Assembly (NCBI GenBank): GCA_027325115.1
Contig: DAHWFG010000086.1
Span: 1 to 33,700 of the forward strand
Reading direction: 5' to 3'
Source of the DNA: JAKBCQ01 sp021807585
Lineage (GTDB): Bacteria; Planctomycetota; Planctomycetia; Isosphaerales; Isosphaeraceae
Length of the DNA stretch: 33,700 bases
Shown: positions 24,265 to 31,923 of the stretch, piece after piece
Position numbering within the stretch: the stretch's first letter is position 1
Layout of the letters: every line of letters starts with the position of its first letter
Position numbers and translations under genes: made by a program
The notes under the pieces: model-generated
Told to the model about the DNA's origin: nothing
Databases searched by the model: none
What the model saw: only the letters and a program-made list of their open reading frames with translations

Positions 24265-24717
24265 ATGGAGCCTTCGACATTGGGTAATGTTTTGGTAATG
24301 GCGAAGATCGAGAATCTGGAAGACGTGTTCAACGCCGAGAAGGGGTTGATCGCGAGCGATCAAATTCGGAGCGTGGAAATCGACGACGCTTTAATCGATA
24401 CCCGAGCGACGACGTTGCTTCTGCCGCAACGTTTGATCGACGCTCTTGGTCTTCATCCGTTACGCTTGCGATCGGCACGGGGACTTGAAGGATCGCTTGC
24501 GATTCCAATGTATCGAGCCGTCAAGCTGACGATTCAGGGACGCGATTGCGCTCTCGACGTCGGCGCGATCGGCGACGAATTTCCGGTTTTGATCGGTCAA
24601 GTACCGCTCGAAATGCTCGATTGGGTCGTCGATCTCAAAGGGAGAAGATTGATCGGAAACCTCGAACACAGAGGCGAACAGATGATGGAAGTTTTCGTTG
24701 AAACAAGCCACACTTAA
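24265..24717 (+). CDS. Retropepsin-like aspartyl protease homologue with DTR motif
   Basis: A 150-residue protein resembling bacterial clan AA retropepsin-like proteins: IENLEDVFNAEKG near the start, a VEIDDALIDTRATTLLLP segment (37-54), then VLIGQVPLEMLDWVVD and RRLIGN. In relatives I recall, the active-site motif is DTGATTL; here Asp45 and Thr46 are followed by Arg47 instead of glycine, so activity is doubtful. Retropepsin folds act as homodimers, each chain giving one aspartate. GAGGGAG lies 8 bases before the ATG. The biological role of this family in planctomycetes is unclear to me. Downstream lie a dispersed repeat and a broken antitoxin-like gene. Confidence 0.75.
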   Translation: MEPSTLGNVLVMAKIENLEDVFNAEKGLIASDQIRSVEIDDALIDTRATTLLLPQRLIDALGLHPLRLRSARGLEGSLAIPMYRAVKLTIQGRDCALDVGAIGDEFPVLIGQVPLEMLDWVVDLKGRRLIGNLEHRGEQMMEVFVETSHT

Positions 24718-24804
24718 GGGATAAGCCTCCCAAATAGAGTCTTCGTTGGTAAATTCTACTCGCAGTGCGCGCATCTTTGAGACAACGGATGTAGAGATTA
24801 TACT

Positions 24805-24915
24805 AACCCGATGCGCAAGCGAGGGTCCGATCAAATGATCAATCGAAAGTTTTCATGCTATTATCAGAAGACCCTCGCTTGCGCGTCGGGTTTGTATGAT
24901 CGCGGCTACGCCGCG
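24805..24915. repeat. Dispersed inverted-repeat element, copy B
   Basis: A 23-base left arm (24805-24827) and right arm (24870-24892) are reverse complements with one mismatch, around a 42-base AT-rich centre. The small hairpin CGCGGC-TAC-GCCGCG follows at 24901-24915. Copy A at 11361-11470 shares the right arm, most of the centre and the hairpin. It stands 14 bases before the ATG of the broken antitoxin-like gene. Confidence 0.85.
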
Positions 24916-24929
24916 TTAGGAAAAAACGT

Positions 24930-25136
24930 ATGAAAACGGTGACGATTGAAATCGAAGCGCCGGACGACCTTGCGATATTTCGCTTTCCCTCCGGCGTTGG
25001 AAGAAGGTTGCGAGATTGACTCGATCGTCAAGATTCGGGAATCGCTCTCTCCACCGACGAGAGACGCGAAGCCGAGGGATTGGTCGATCTCGCCTAGTCG
25101 TTGTCTTTGTTGAAATTAAGAATCATGAATCAGTAA
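24930..25136 (+). pseudogene. Small antitoxin-like gene with two in-frame stops
   Basis: One uninterrupted frame of 68 codons plus TAA reads MKTVTIEIEAPDDLAIFRFP, then RRLRD, TGA (25017-25019), LDRQDSGIALSTDERREAEG, LVDLA, TAG (25095-25097) and SLSLLKLR before the end. As I recall, intact relatives in planctomycetes and cyanobacteria contain the pattern RRLQDLLDRQD...LT..ERREAEGLVDLAELLSLLRLR, so both stops fall where a leucine and a glutamate codon would stand. The rest of the frame is preserved, which implies recent inactivation by point mutation. AGGA lies 8 bases before the ATG. Relatives are often next to a nuclease- or toxin-like gene; none is visible here. Confidence 0.7.
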
Positions 25137-25286
25137 ATGAACACTCGGCGCACGCCGCATCATCATAATAATAAATGATGCATGTTTGTTCTAATTTTTA
25201 AAATTTTCAAATGAATCAATATGCTCGCGACGAGAACCGCGCCTCGTCGCGAGCGATTGAACATGATCGAACGGGATCTAAAAGGA

Positions 25287-26606
25287 TCAAACTTTAGCGG
25301 GCACGACGAACGGTTCGCGATATTCTCGCGTGAGCATTAAATCGGCTTCTGAATCGTTCACGAACGATTCGGCGCTCGGGTTGACGTGCAGCTTTCTCCC
25401 CAACCGATACGCGATGTTACCCAGGTGGCAATACGCGCTTGAAAGGTGCCCCTGCTCGATATCGGCGTTCAATTGCTTGGAATCGCGCGCCTTAAGCGCC
25501 TTGATGAAATTGGCGTAATGATCGCCCCCCGAATCCCCCCCGGGGCCTTTATCGAGCTTCGGACCCACAAACGACTGCCAACGCGTGTAGCTCGTGATCG
25601 CGACGAACCCGTTCGTTCCGTAGAACAGATCGCCCACGCGGACGCCGCTCTCGTCGTTGGTGGGAAGACCCCGCACCTCGAACTCGAGCATGCAATCGTC
25701 GAACTCGAACGAAACCCCGAGCGTGTTCGGCGTTTGACCGTCGTCGGTATAGCCGAACCGTCCCCCCGAAGCCTGCACGGCCTTGGGGAATTCGTTCTTG
25801 TTCAAACCCCAACGCGCCAGATCCATTTGATGGATCCCCTGATTGCCCAGGTCGCCGTTGCCGTAATCCCAATTCCAATGCCAGTTGTAGTGGAACCGGT
25901 TGGGATTGAACGGACGCTTCGGCGCCGCTCCCAGCCAGATGTCGTAATCGACCCCGGCGGGAACCGATCCGTCGGGCTTGTGGCCGATCGAACCCCTCGG
26001 CTTGTAACAAAGCCCGCGCGCCAGATAAATTTGGCCGATTCCCCCCGAATGGAGGAACGCCATCGCGTCTTGAATCCCCTTGTGGCTGCGGCATTGCGTT
26101 CCCGTTTGAACGACGCGGTTGTACTTGCGCGCAGCCTCCACCATCCGCCGCCCCTCAGTCACATTATGACTGACAGGCTTCTCAACATAAACATCTTTGC
26201 CCGCCTGACAACCCCAGATCGCGGCGAGAGCGTGCCAGTGATTGGGGGTCGCGATCGAGATCGCATCAATGCCTTTGTCTTCAAGCAACTTGCGGATATC
26301 TTGAAAATACGGCACGGGCTTGCCGTACTTCTTTTCGAGCGTGCGCTGCGCGCGACCGATCACGTTGGAATCGACGTCGCAAATCGCGACGACGCGCGCG
26401 TCTTTTTGACGAGTCAGGCCGGCGATGTGATCGCCCCCTCGTCCGTTCACCCCCACGACCGCGACGTTCACCACGTCGTTCGCCGAGACGGGCTTGGAAT
26501 CGGGCGAATCGCCCGCTTCGGATTCTCGCGATGAACCGGTCATCGCCAGCCCCGCGGCGAGCGCCGCGGATTGCTTGAGAAACACTCTTCGTTCGATCGG
26601 CTGCAT
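25287..26606 (-). CDS. Tat-exported Gfo/Idh/MocA family oxidoreductase
   Basis: A 439-residue NAD(P)-dependent oxidoreductase probably acting on a sugar or inositol derivative outside the cytoplasm. A Tat signal starts it (ERRVFLKQSAALAAGLAM, about 5-22), as in many planctomycete members. The Rossmann domain has VNVAVVGVNGRGGDHI, AICDVD and the family motif VEKPVSHN. The C-terminal domain contains NWHWNWDYGNGDLGNQGIHQ and HQMDLARWG, with the catalytic-type histidine and aspartate. Tat export would let the protein fold with bound cofactor first. The ATG at 26606 is chosen because GGAG lies 8 bases upstream and the Tat motif follows at once. It lies about 210 bases downstream of the glycosyltransferase gene on the same strand. 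Confidence 0.93.
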   Translation of the reverse strand: MQPIERRVFLKQSAALAAGLAMTGSSRESEAGDSPDSKPVSANDVVNVAVVGVNGRGGDHIAGLTRQKDARVVAICDVDSNVIGRAQRTLEKKYGKPVPYFQDIRKLLEDKGIDAISIATPNHWHALAAIWGCQAGKDVYVEKPVSHNVTEGRRMVEAARKYNRVVQTGTQCRSHKGIQDAMAFLHSGGIGQIYLARGLCYKPRGSIGHKPDGSVPAGVDYDIWLGAAPKRPFNPNRFHYNWHWNWDYGNGDLGNQGIHQMDLARWGLNKNEFPKAVQASGGRFGYTDDGQTPNTLGVSFEFDDCMLEFEVRGLPTNDESGVRVGDLFYGTNGFVAITSYTRWQSFVGPKLDKGPGGDSGGDHYANFIKALKARDSKQLNADIEQGHLSSAYCHLGNIAYRLGRKLHVNPSAESFVNDSEADLMLTREYREPFVVPAKV

Positions 26607-26814
26607 GGCGGGAACTCCGTGAGAAATCGGAGGGAATCTCGCCATTTCAACCGAACCGTACGCGCAAATCAAGAACCGCGTTCGACTTTCTTGGATCGGC
26701 GTAAATACCGTGAACGTTCATAAAATTTAATGATATCTATCATTTTTGATTAGAAGACCGAAACCCCTCCCGTTCGCGAATTCACGGCGATCTTGAGCGG
26801 ATTTACGGCGATCC

Positions 26815-28071
26815 TCATCGAGGCCGATCGTCTCTCGATGTCTCCTCAATCGCGTCGAGCCGATCGAGCAGCCGTCCGACGACCCGGTCGCACGTGTTCG
26901 CATGAGCATGCTCGGCCCGCGCGAAGCCGCGTCCGTCGTCCGAGCCCGACTCCAAAATCGATCGAGTCGCGTCGATGAACGCGTCGGCGTCGTCCGAAAC
27001 GTGGAAATAATCGCGATAAAGCGCGCATTCGGGAAGCGCCGTCGAAACGATCGGGCGCCCGGTCCCCATATAATCGATGATTTTCGTCGGACAACACGCG
27101 ACGTTAAACCGATGATCGACGCGATAAGGTATTAAACAAATATCAAATGCTTGAATATATCTTGCGATTTGGGCGTTCGCACGGCGGCCGACGAACCAAA
27201 CGTTCGGCTTTTGTTCGAGGGTTCGTACGGCTTCGATCCAGGCGGCTTCGTTCCGATCGGTTCGGGGTCGATCGCCGATCAGTACGATTGAAGCGTGTGG
27301 AAGTTCGCGAGCAAGCCGGTCGAGCAGCGCCCAATCGAGCCGATCCTCGAGCGACCCCACGAACCCGAGCACGGGACGCGGGATGTGCGCCAGATCGATT
27401 GGAAGCTCGGCGGGTCGATCGCTCGCGATGAAACCCGCGCGCGAAGCCGGCAAACCGTGGGGAAAATGCTCGATTCTCGCGGCGGAGGGGGGAATCAGAT
27501 CGCGCAGCAAGTCGCGCCGCAATCGCGATACGCATACCGTCAAATCGGCCTTCGCCACGGCCTCGCGCTCAAGATTCTCAATTATTTTCGCATGTTTTTT
27601 CCAGTAAAGCGAGTAATCGTCGATATTAAAATAGATCAATCGATCGACTTCGAGCATCTGATAAAGATAAATATAATGCGGATATGTGATCACTAAAGTG
27701 AGATCGAGATCGGGCGCGTGCTCTTCGCGCCATCCGCGGACGGCGCGGGCGATCGGTCTCATGCCGATTTTTGGATACGATTTCATCCATCCCGTGGGGA
27801 GCACGAGTTCGCGCCGCCAAAGGTTGGGCGCGATCGATTCGAGGGGTCGTTTGAAACGCAGCGGGGAGATTCCGCGGCGGATTGCATTTTGATAATCGAT
27901 GCACGTTAATAAGAGCGTCGAGCCGCGTTCGGCGGGAATCGCCGAGAAGAGGTCGGCGGTCGTGTACCAGCCCGCGTCGGCGACGACGATTGCGCGCCGT
28001 TTGGGGCGCCTTGGAACGCTCGAGCCGTTCGCGTGTTCATGCTCGATCGTCACGGTCGTCTCGATATTCAC
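26815..28071 (-). CDS. Glycosyltransferase, GT-B fold
   Basis: A 418-residue cytosolic glycosyltransferase of the GT1/GT4 type, which would move a sugar from a nucleotide-sugar onto a glycan, lipid or polysaccharide precursor. The GTG at 28071 is chosen because AAGGAGG lies 8 bases upstream; the frame further up is a shadow. The N-terminal half contains RLIYFNIDDYSLYW and DLTVCVSRLRRDLL. The C-terminal half has VLGFVGSLEDRLDW, a typical opening of the nucleotide-sugar domain, and DICLIPYRVDHRFN followed by PTKIIDYMGTGRPIVST, which matches the P-K-E/D-Y-G-P-V donor-binding motif. The acceptor is unknown and no polysaccharide cluster is visible. Its promoter must lie in the 240-base spacer shared with moaD. 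Confidence 0.88.
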   Translation of the reverse strand: MNIETTVTIEHEHANGSSVPRRPKRRAIVVADAGWYTTADLFSAIPAERGSTLLLTCIDYQNAIRRGISPLRFKRPLESIAPNLWRRELVLPTGWMKSYPKIGMRPIARAVRGWREEHAPDLDLTLVITYPHYIYLYQMLEVDRLIYFNIDDYSLYWKKHAKIIENLEREAVAKADLTVCVSRLRRDLLRDLIPPSAARIEHFPHGLPASRAGFIASDRPAELPIDLAHIPRPVLGFVGSLEDRLDWALLDRLARELPHASIVLIGDRPRTDRNEAAWIEAVRTLEQKPNVWFVGRRANAQIARYIQAFDICLIPYRVDHRFNVACCPTKIIDYMGTGRPIVSTALPECALYRDYFHVSDDADAFIDATRSILESGSDDGRGFARAEHAHANTCDRVVGRLLDRLDAIEETSRDDRPR

Positions 28072-28311
28072 ACGTAGATCCTCCTTGATTCGTGTCGAGC
28101 GAACTTCGAGCCGCTCGGGACCGACGGCTTCGATCGAGGCGGCATGCGCGGCCCGCATCCGTTGCGATCGAACGAAACGTAATCGAGATCCATCGCGGTT
28201 GTCAACGCGTCGAGAAGCCGGCTCGTCACGCTCGGCCCACTTGAACTTTACCTCGCCCGCGAGCAAACTGCATGAACGTGCCGACCTGGCGAAATCGACG
28301 AGGAATGCGGT

Positions 28312-28596
28312 ATGATCATTGAGGTTCGACTCTTCGCCGACGCCAAACAAAAGCTCGGCGCCGCGATCGTTACGGTCGAACTCAACGAGCCCGCGACCGT
28401 CGCCGATCTGAAACGATCGCTCGCAAGCCGCAACCATGAACTGGGAAGAATGCTGAGATCGTGCCTCATCGCGGTCGACGAGGAATACGCCGACGATTTC
28501 GCCTCGATCAAACCGGGCGCCGATATCGCGCTCATCCCTCCCGTGAGCGGCGGATCAATCAAAACTCGCTCGACGTCGAGGTTTTCAAGAAATTGA
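28312..28596 (+). CDS. moaD: Molybdopterin synthase small subunit MoaD, with a tail after GG
   Basis: A 94-residue ubiquitin-like protein. In the molybdenum-cofactor pathway MoaD carries sulfur as a C-terminal thiocarboxylate and, with MoaE, converts cyclic pyranopterin monophosphate to molybdopterin. The fold is recognisable: IIEVRLFADAKQKLG, ATVADLKRSLA, IAVDEEYADD and ALIPPVSGG. Normally the protein ends at that GG; here 13 further residues (SIKTRSTSRFSRN) follow before TGA. The codon after GG is TCA, one base from TGA, so a lost stop is a simple explanation. It heads a moaD-moaE-moaA operon; moaE begins 16 bases later. Confidence 0.9.
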   Translation: MIIEVRLFADAKQKLGAAIVTVELNEPATVADLKRSLASRNHELGRMLRSCLIAVDEEYADDFASIKPGADIALIPPVSGGSIKTRSTSRFSRN

Positions 28597-28612
28597 CGCG
28601 CCCTTACACTAT

Positions 28613-29167
28613 ATGAATAACCATATGATTGATATTGTGGAAACGACGATCGATCATCACGCGCTCGTCGAGCGGGTTCGCTCGAATGCGGCGGGGGCGG
28701 TTTGCTCGTTTTTGGGGACGACGCGCGAAGTCACGGGAGTGAGGCGGACGAAATCGCTCGAATACGAGGCGTATCGCTCGATGGCGCTGAAAAAAATGGC
28801 CGAGATCGACGCCGAGGCGCGGCGACGCTGGCCGATCGTCGAATCGGCGATCGTCCATCGGGTCGGCGTCGTCGAACTCGGCGAGATCAGCGTGGTGATC
28901 GCGGTAAGCTGTCCGCATCGAGACCAGGCTTTCGAGGCGTGTCGCTACCTGATCGATGCGCTCAAAGCATGCGTGCCGATCTGGAAAAAAGAAACTTGGG
29001 CCGACGGAAACGAAGATTGGATCCATCCGGGACTCGAAACGACGGACCGGTTATCGGAGCCGGGGCGATTCACGGTCGACTCGGAGCACAATCCCGTCGA
29101 ACCGCACGCATCGGGTTGCGAGACGATCGCCGCCGCGGCCGAAACAATCGACGGTGAACATTCATGA
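28613..29167 (+). CDS. moaE: Molybdopterin synthase catalytic subunit MoaE
   Basis: A 184-residue (or 180 from ATG 28625) subunit that pairs with MoaD to put two sulfurs into the pterin. Typical features: AGAVCSFLGTTREVTGVRRT, LEYEAYRSMALKKMAEI, HRVGVVELGEISVVIAVSCP, HRDQAFEACRYLID, and VPIWKKETWADG, which holds the conserved active-site lysines. About 45 extra residues follow NEDWIHPG with no recognised fold, so the protein is longer than E. coli MoaE. No clear ribosome site is seen. Its stop overlaps the moaA start by four bases (ATGA), showing tight translational coupling. Confidence 0.92.
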   Translation: MNNHMIDIVETTIDHHALVERVRSNAAGAVCSFLGTTREVTGVRRTKSLEYEAYRSMALKKMAEIDAEARRRWPIVESAIVHRVGVVELGEISVVIAVSCPHRDQAFEACRYLIDALKACVPIWKKETWADGNEDWIHPGLETTDRLSEPGRFTVDSEHNPVEPHASGCETIAAAAETIDGEHS

Positions 29168-30213
29168 ACGCCTCTCTGCCGATCCTCGGCGCTTTCGACC
29201 TCCGCGACGGCTCGATCGCGGCCGACGACCGTTTGATCGATTCGTTCGGACGCGTGCACAACAATTTACGTATTAGTGTGACGGATCGTTGCAACATCAG
29301 GTGCTCGTATTGCATGCCCGAGGCCGTCGCGTTCATGCCGCGAAGCGACCTGCTCTCGTTCGAGGAGATCGTCCGGTTCGCGCGGGTCGCCGCGGGGCTG
29401 GGGATCGATAAGATCAGGCTCACCGGCGGCGAGCCGCTCGTCCGCCGCGATCTTCCCAAGCTCGTCGCGATGCTCGCGGAGATCGCGGGGATCAAAGACA
29501 TCGGTCTGACGACGAACGGAATCTTGCTCGCCGATCTCGCCGCCGACCTTTGGAACGCGGGGCTGCGGCGGATCAACGTCAGTCTGGATACGATGAATCC
29601 CGCCAAATTCGTCGAGATCACGCGTCGACCCGGCTTCGAGCAGGTGATCGAAGGGATCCTCAGGGCGCGCCAAGTCGGCTTCGATCCCGTCAAAATCAAC
29701 GCGCTCGCGATCAAGAATTTCACCGAGGACGAGGTGATCCCGCTCGCCGAATTCGCCCGCTCAAACGGCCTCGAAATACGCTTTATTGAATATATGCCGC
29801 TCGATGAGGTCGGTCGATGGCGTAGAAGCATGGTGCTGTTCGCCGCCGATATCCTTGAGATTTTGACGAAAGGGATCGGTCCGCTCGCCCCCGCGGCGGA
29901 CAACGACCCGCGCGCCCCGGCGCTCGATTACGTTTACGCCGACGGTCGAGGGCGGGTGGGGATGATCGCGTCGGTAAGCAGGCCGTTCTGCATGAGCTGC
30001 AACCGGATCCGCCTGACCGCCGACGGCAAATTGCGCAATTGCCTCTTCGCGGTCGAAGAGACGGATGTCCGGGCTCTGCTGCGCGGCGGCGAACGCGACG
30101 AATCGATCGCCCTCGCCTTGCGAGCAAGCGTCGCGGGCAAACTCGAGGGGCACGAGATCAACTCGGCGCGGTTCGTCAAACCCGATCGATTGATGCATTC
30201 GATCGGCGGATAA
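29164..30213 (+). CDS. moaA: GTP 3',8-cyclase MoaA
   Basis: A 349-residue radical SAM enzyme that, before MoaC, rearranges GTP into the first pterin intermediate of the molybdenum cofactor. The SAM cluster cysteines are Cys43, Cys47 and Cys50 in TDRCNIRCSYCMP. RLTGGEPLVRRDL is the SAM/GTP region. The second 4Fe-4S cluster is held by Cys276, Cys279 and Cys293 in PFCMSCNRIRLTADGKL and RNCLF. The protein ends in the GG pair (348-349) needed for activity. Length is normal apart from a roughly 20-residue N-terminal extension. It begins inside the moaE stop codon (ATGA). No moaC, moeA or mogA lies in this window. Two conserved motifs are encoded in locally AT-rich codons. Confidence 0.96.
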   Translation: MNASLPILGAFDLRDGSIAADDRLIDSFGRVHNNLRISVTDRCNIRCSYCMPEAVAFMPRSDLLSFEEIVRFARVAAGLGIDKIRLTGGEPLVRRDLPKLVAMLAEIAGIKDIGLTTNGILLADLAADLWNAGLRRINVSLDTMNPAKFVEITRRPGFEQVIEGILRARQVGFDPVKINALAIKNFTEDEVIPLAEFARSNGLEIRFIEYMPLDEVGRWRRSMVLFAADILEILTKGIGPLAPAADNDPRAPALDYVYADGRGRVGMIASVSRPFCMSCNRIRLTADGKLRNCLFAVEETDVRALLRGGERDESIALALRASVAGKLEGHEINSARFVKPDRLMHSIGG

Positions 30214-30353
30214 ACGATATCAAGTAATGAACGCTCCTCGCATCACAAGATCGCCGCGCATTCGGGCCGTAAAGATAAACACATTCACGTAATTATAGTT
30301 ATATATTTAGTGAAAGAAAATGCTCCGCGACCTTCATTGTTTATTAAATATAC

Positions 30354-31370
30354 TTATTCGATATTCTTCTTTAACAGTCGGATCGCGTCGCTTTCGATCG
30401 TCGCCTCGACCCCGCGGCCGACCGAGAAACGCCGGGGATTCCCCGATCGAGCGAAGCGAGCGAGCCTCTTCCATCTTTCAGCGTTCATATGTTTTTCACC
30501 CCAGCCGGCCTTGCGCCACGCCATGCGGAAGAGCTCGGCTCGACGCGCCGGCGTTTCGGCGACGATTTTTGATCGCATCAAAACAATCTCGGATCCACAT
30601 ATTAAAACAACGGCGGACTCAAGAATCGGCGCGAGCGCGCGCTCTTGGTCGCGACGGCTCGCGCGGGCCGAATCCGCAAGCCGAGCAAGCGACGCCGCGA
30701 TCCGAGGATTGAACGAATCCTTGAGCGTCGGCAACAGTTCATGGCGAATCCGCGCCCGCGTTCGCGATACGTCGGTGTTCGTCGGGTCGTCACGATACGA
30801 CCCGCCGATCGCGCGCAGATAGCCGCGCAGGTCGTCGCGCGTTAACGCTAATAAAGGACGGATCAGAACGACCGATTGCGTGATCCGACGAACGGGGGGA
30901 ATCCCGCCGAGCCCCGTCAAACCCGATCCCCTCATGATCCGATGCAACACCGTCTCGGCCTGATCGTCAAGCGTATGACCAAGCGCCGCCCAACCAGCGG
31001 AGCGAGCTTGCGCGATCTCTCCCAGCCAAGATAACCGCGCACGACGGGCGTCATCCTCGGATTGAGTCGGTCGCGCAACGTTCCGCCGACCGAAATCGAC
31101 CTCGATCCCCAGTGAACTCGCCAATTCGCTGACAAATACCGCGTCGGCGCGATCGTCGTCGTCGTCGCCGTGGCTGAAATGACCGATCGATAATCGTAAC
31201 TGAAGCGGTTCGGCGAGTTCCGCGAGCAAATGAGCGAGCGCGACGCTATCACCCCCCGCCGAGACCGCGATCACGATCGATCGATTCTTCGATCGCCGCG
31301 CAAACCGTTCGATTCGATCGTGCACAACCGATCGACATCGCTTCATCGTTCGCAGGTCAATCTCATCCAT
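30354..31370 (-). CDS. tilS: tRNA(Ile)-lysidine synthetase TilS
   Basis: A 338-residue PP-loop ATPase that puts lysine on C34 of tRNA-Ile(CAU), changing its reading from AUG to AUA; normally essential. The PP-loop stands as VSAGGDSVAL (about 36-45), where the usual form is SGGxDS, so the first glycine is alanine. Other signatures are intact: SIGHFSHG, the LGHTLDDQAETVLHRIMRGSGL core, and LIRPLLALTRDDLRGYL with YRDDPTNTD and RARIRHELLP. It has the short C-terminal region of many bacteria. The upstream ATG (31370) or the one eight codons later could be used; neither has a Shine-Dalgarno. A structured candidate RNA with a terminator lies 110 bases upstream on the same strand. Confidence 0.93.
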   Translation of the reverse strand: MDEIDLRTMKRCRSVVHDRIERFARRSKNRSIVIAVSAGGDSVALAHLLAELAEPLQLRLSIGHFSHGDDDDDRADAVFVSELASSLGIEVDFGRRNVARPTQSEDDARRARLSWLGEIAQARSAGWAALGHTLDDQAETVLHRIMRGSGLTGLGGIPPVRRITQSVVLIRPLLALTRDDLRGYLRAIGGSYRDDPTNTDVSRTRARIRHELLPTLKDSFNPRIAASLARLADSARASRRDQERALAPILESAVVLICGSEIVLMRSKIVAETPARRAELFRMAWRKAGWGEKHMNAERWKRLARFARSGNPRRFSVGRGVEATIESDAIRLLKKNIE

Positions 31371-31480
31371 AAAAAGACGTCGCTACGAAAATCCAAAACT
31401 GTTGATTCGATTCACTTCCACCCAATCATCACACGTTCCAGGATGCAAGCAAGCTAGTAACCAATCTCAGACAGGGCGCA

Positions 31481-31524
31481 AAAAACAGGGGCTCCACAAA
31501 ACCCTTGCGAGTGAGTGGAGCCCC
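31481..31524 (-). terminator. Intrinsic terminator upstream of tilS
   Basis: On the minus strand a perfect 10-bp stem GGGGCTCCAC/GTGGAGCCCC (31524-31515 with 31498-31489) closes a 16-base loop and is followed by TGTTTTTT. It terminates the candidate RNA and would block read-through into tilS unless an alternative fold forms. Confidence 0.75.
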
Positions 31525-31646
31525 CGTCTCGGTGGAGGATGCCCAAATAGCGAACCGTTCGCCCCGAGAACGACGATCGGTGAAAACAAAATAAACTTGG
31601 GAGGAATGATTCGAGTAAAGTCCTTCGCACGACGTTTCTCGAATCC
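31481..31646 (-). ncRNA. Candidate structured RNA or tilS leader
   Basis: A minus-strand unit of about 166 bases has a good promoter (see 31653-31681) and ends in a strong intrinsic terminator. No convincing protein frame fills it. By eye it folds into three hairpins: GGATTCGAG with CTCGAATC (about 31607-31638), an outer CTCGG/CCGAG pair enclosing GCGAA-CGG-TTCGC (about 31529-31566), and the terminator. Its size suits a small RNA such as 6S, but I do not see the single long bulged hairpin of 6S RNA. Because tilS begins 110 bases further on the same strand, it could instead be an attenuating leader. Identity unknown. Confidence 0.4.
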
Positions 31647-31652
31647 ACTTCT

Positions 31653-31681
31653 ATCCTATACTTCAAAAATAAGGCGGTCAA
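31653..31681 (-). promoter_or_regulatory. Sigma70-type promoter of the candidate RNA
   Basis: TTGACC (31681-31676), 17 bases, then TAGGAT (31658-31653) on the minus strand. The boxes match consensus at 5 and 4 of 6 positions. The expected start is near 31646. Confidence 0.55.
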
Positions 31682-31923
31682 GTGGCCAAATAATAAATCG
31701 GTGAATTTTCCGATTCTAACGAAAACTACGCCTCGACAAAGTATGGATTGAACGCTTGGGGGGATGCGACACGGTCGAAACGATTCCGAATCAAGCGGCT
31801 ACTATGCGCCTTCGAAATCGACAACAATCGTCATAAGATCTTAGGCGTCATAACGCTCCACGTGGGCCTTATGATTCTTCACGAAACCTTTTTCATCCCG
31901 ATTCAGAATTGATAGAGAACGCG

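Noticed and set aside
24930..25136. Selenocysteine or pyrrolysine recoding of the TGA and TAG codons
   Set aside because: Family positions there are leucine and glutamate, not cysteine or lysine-like; two different stop types in one small gene are far better explained by mutation.
31481..31646. Identification of the candidate RNA as 6S RNA, tmRNA or T-box leader
   Set aside because: Length fits 6S but the long bulged hairpin is not evident; it is too short for tmRNA and has no tRNA-like end; no T-box consensus is present.
31402..31704. A 100-residue plus-strand frame across the tilS upstream region
   Set aside because: No homology-like motif; it runs through the terminator stem on the opposite strand and includes low-complexity sequence.
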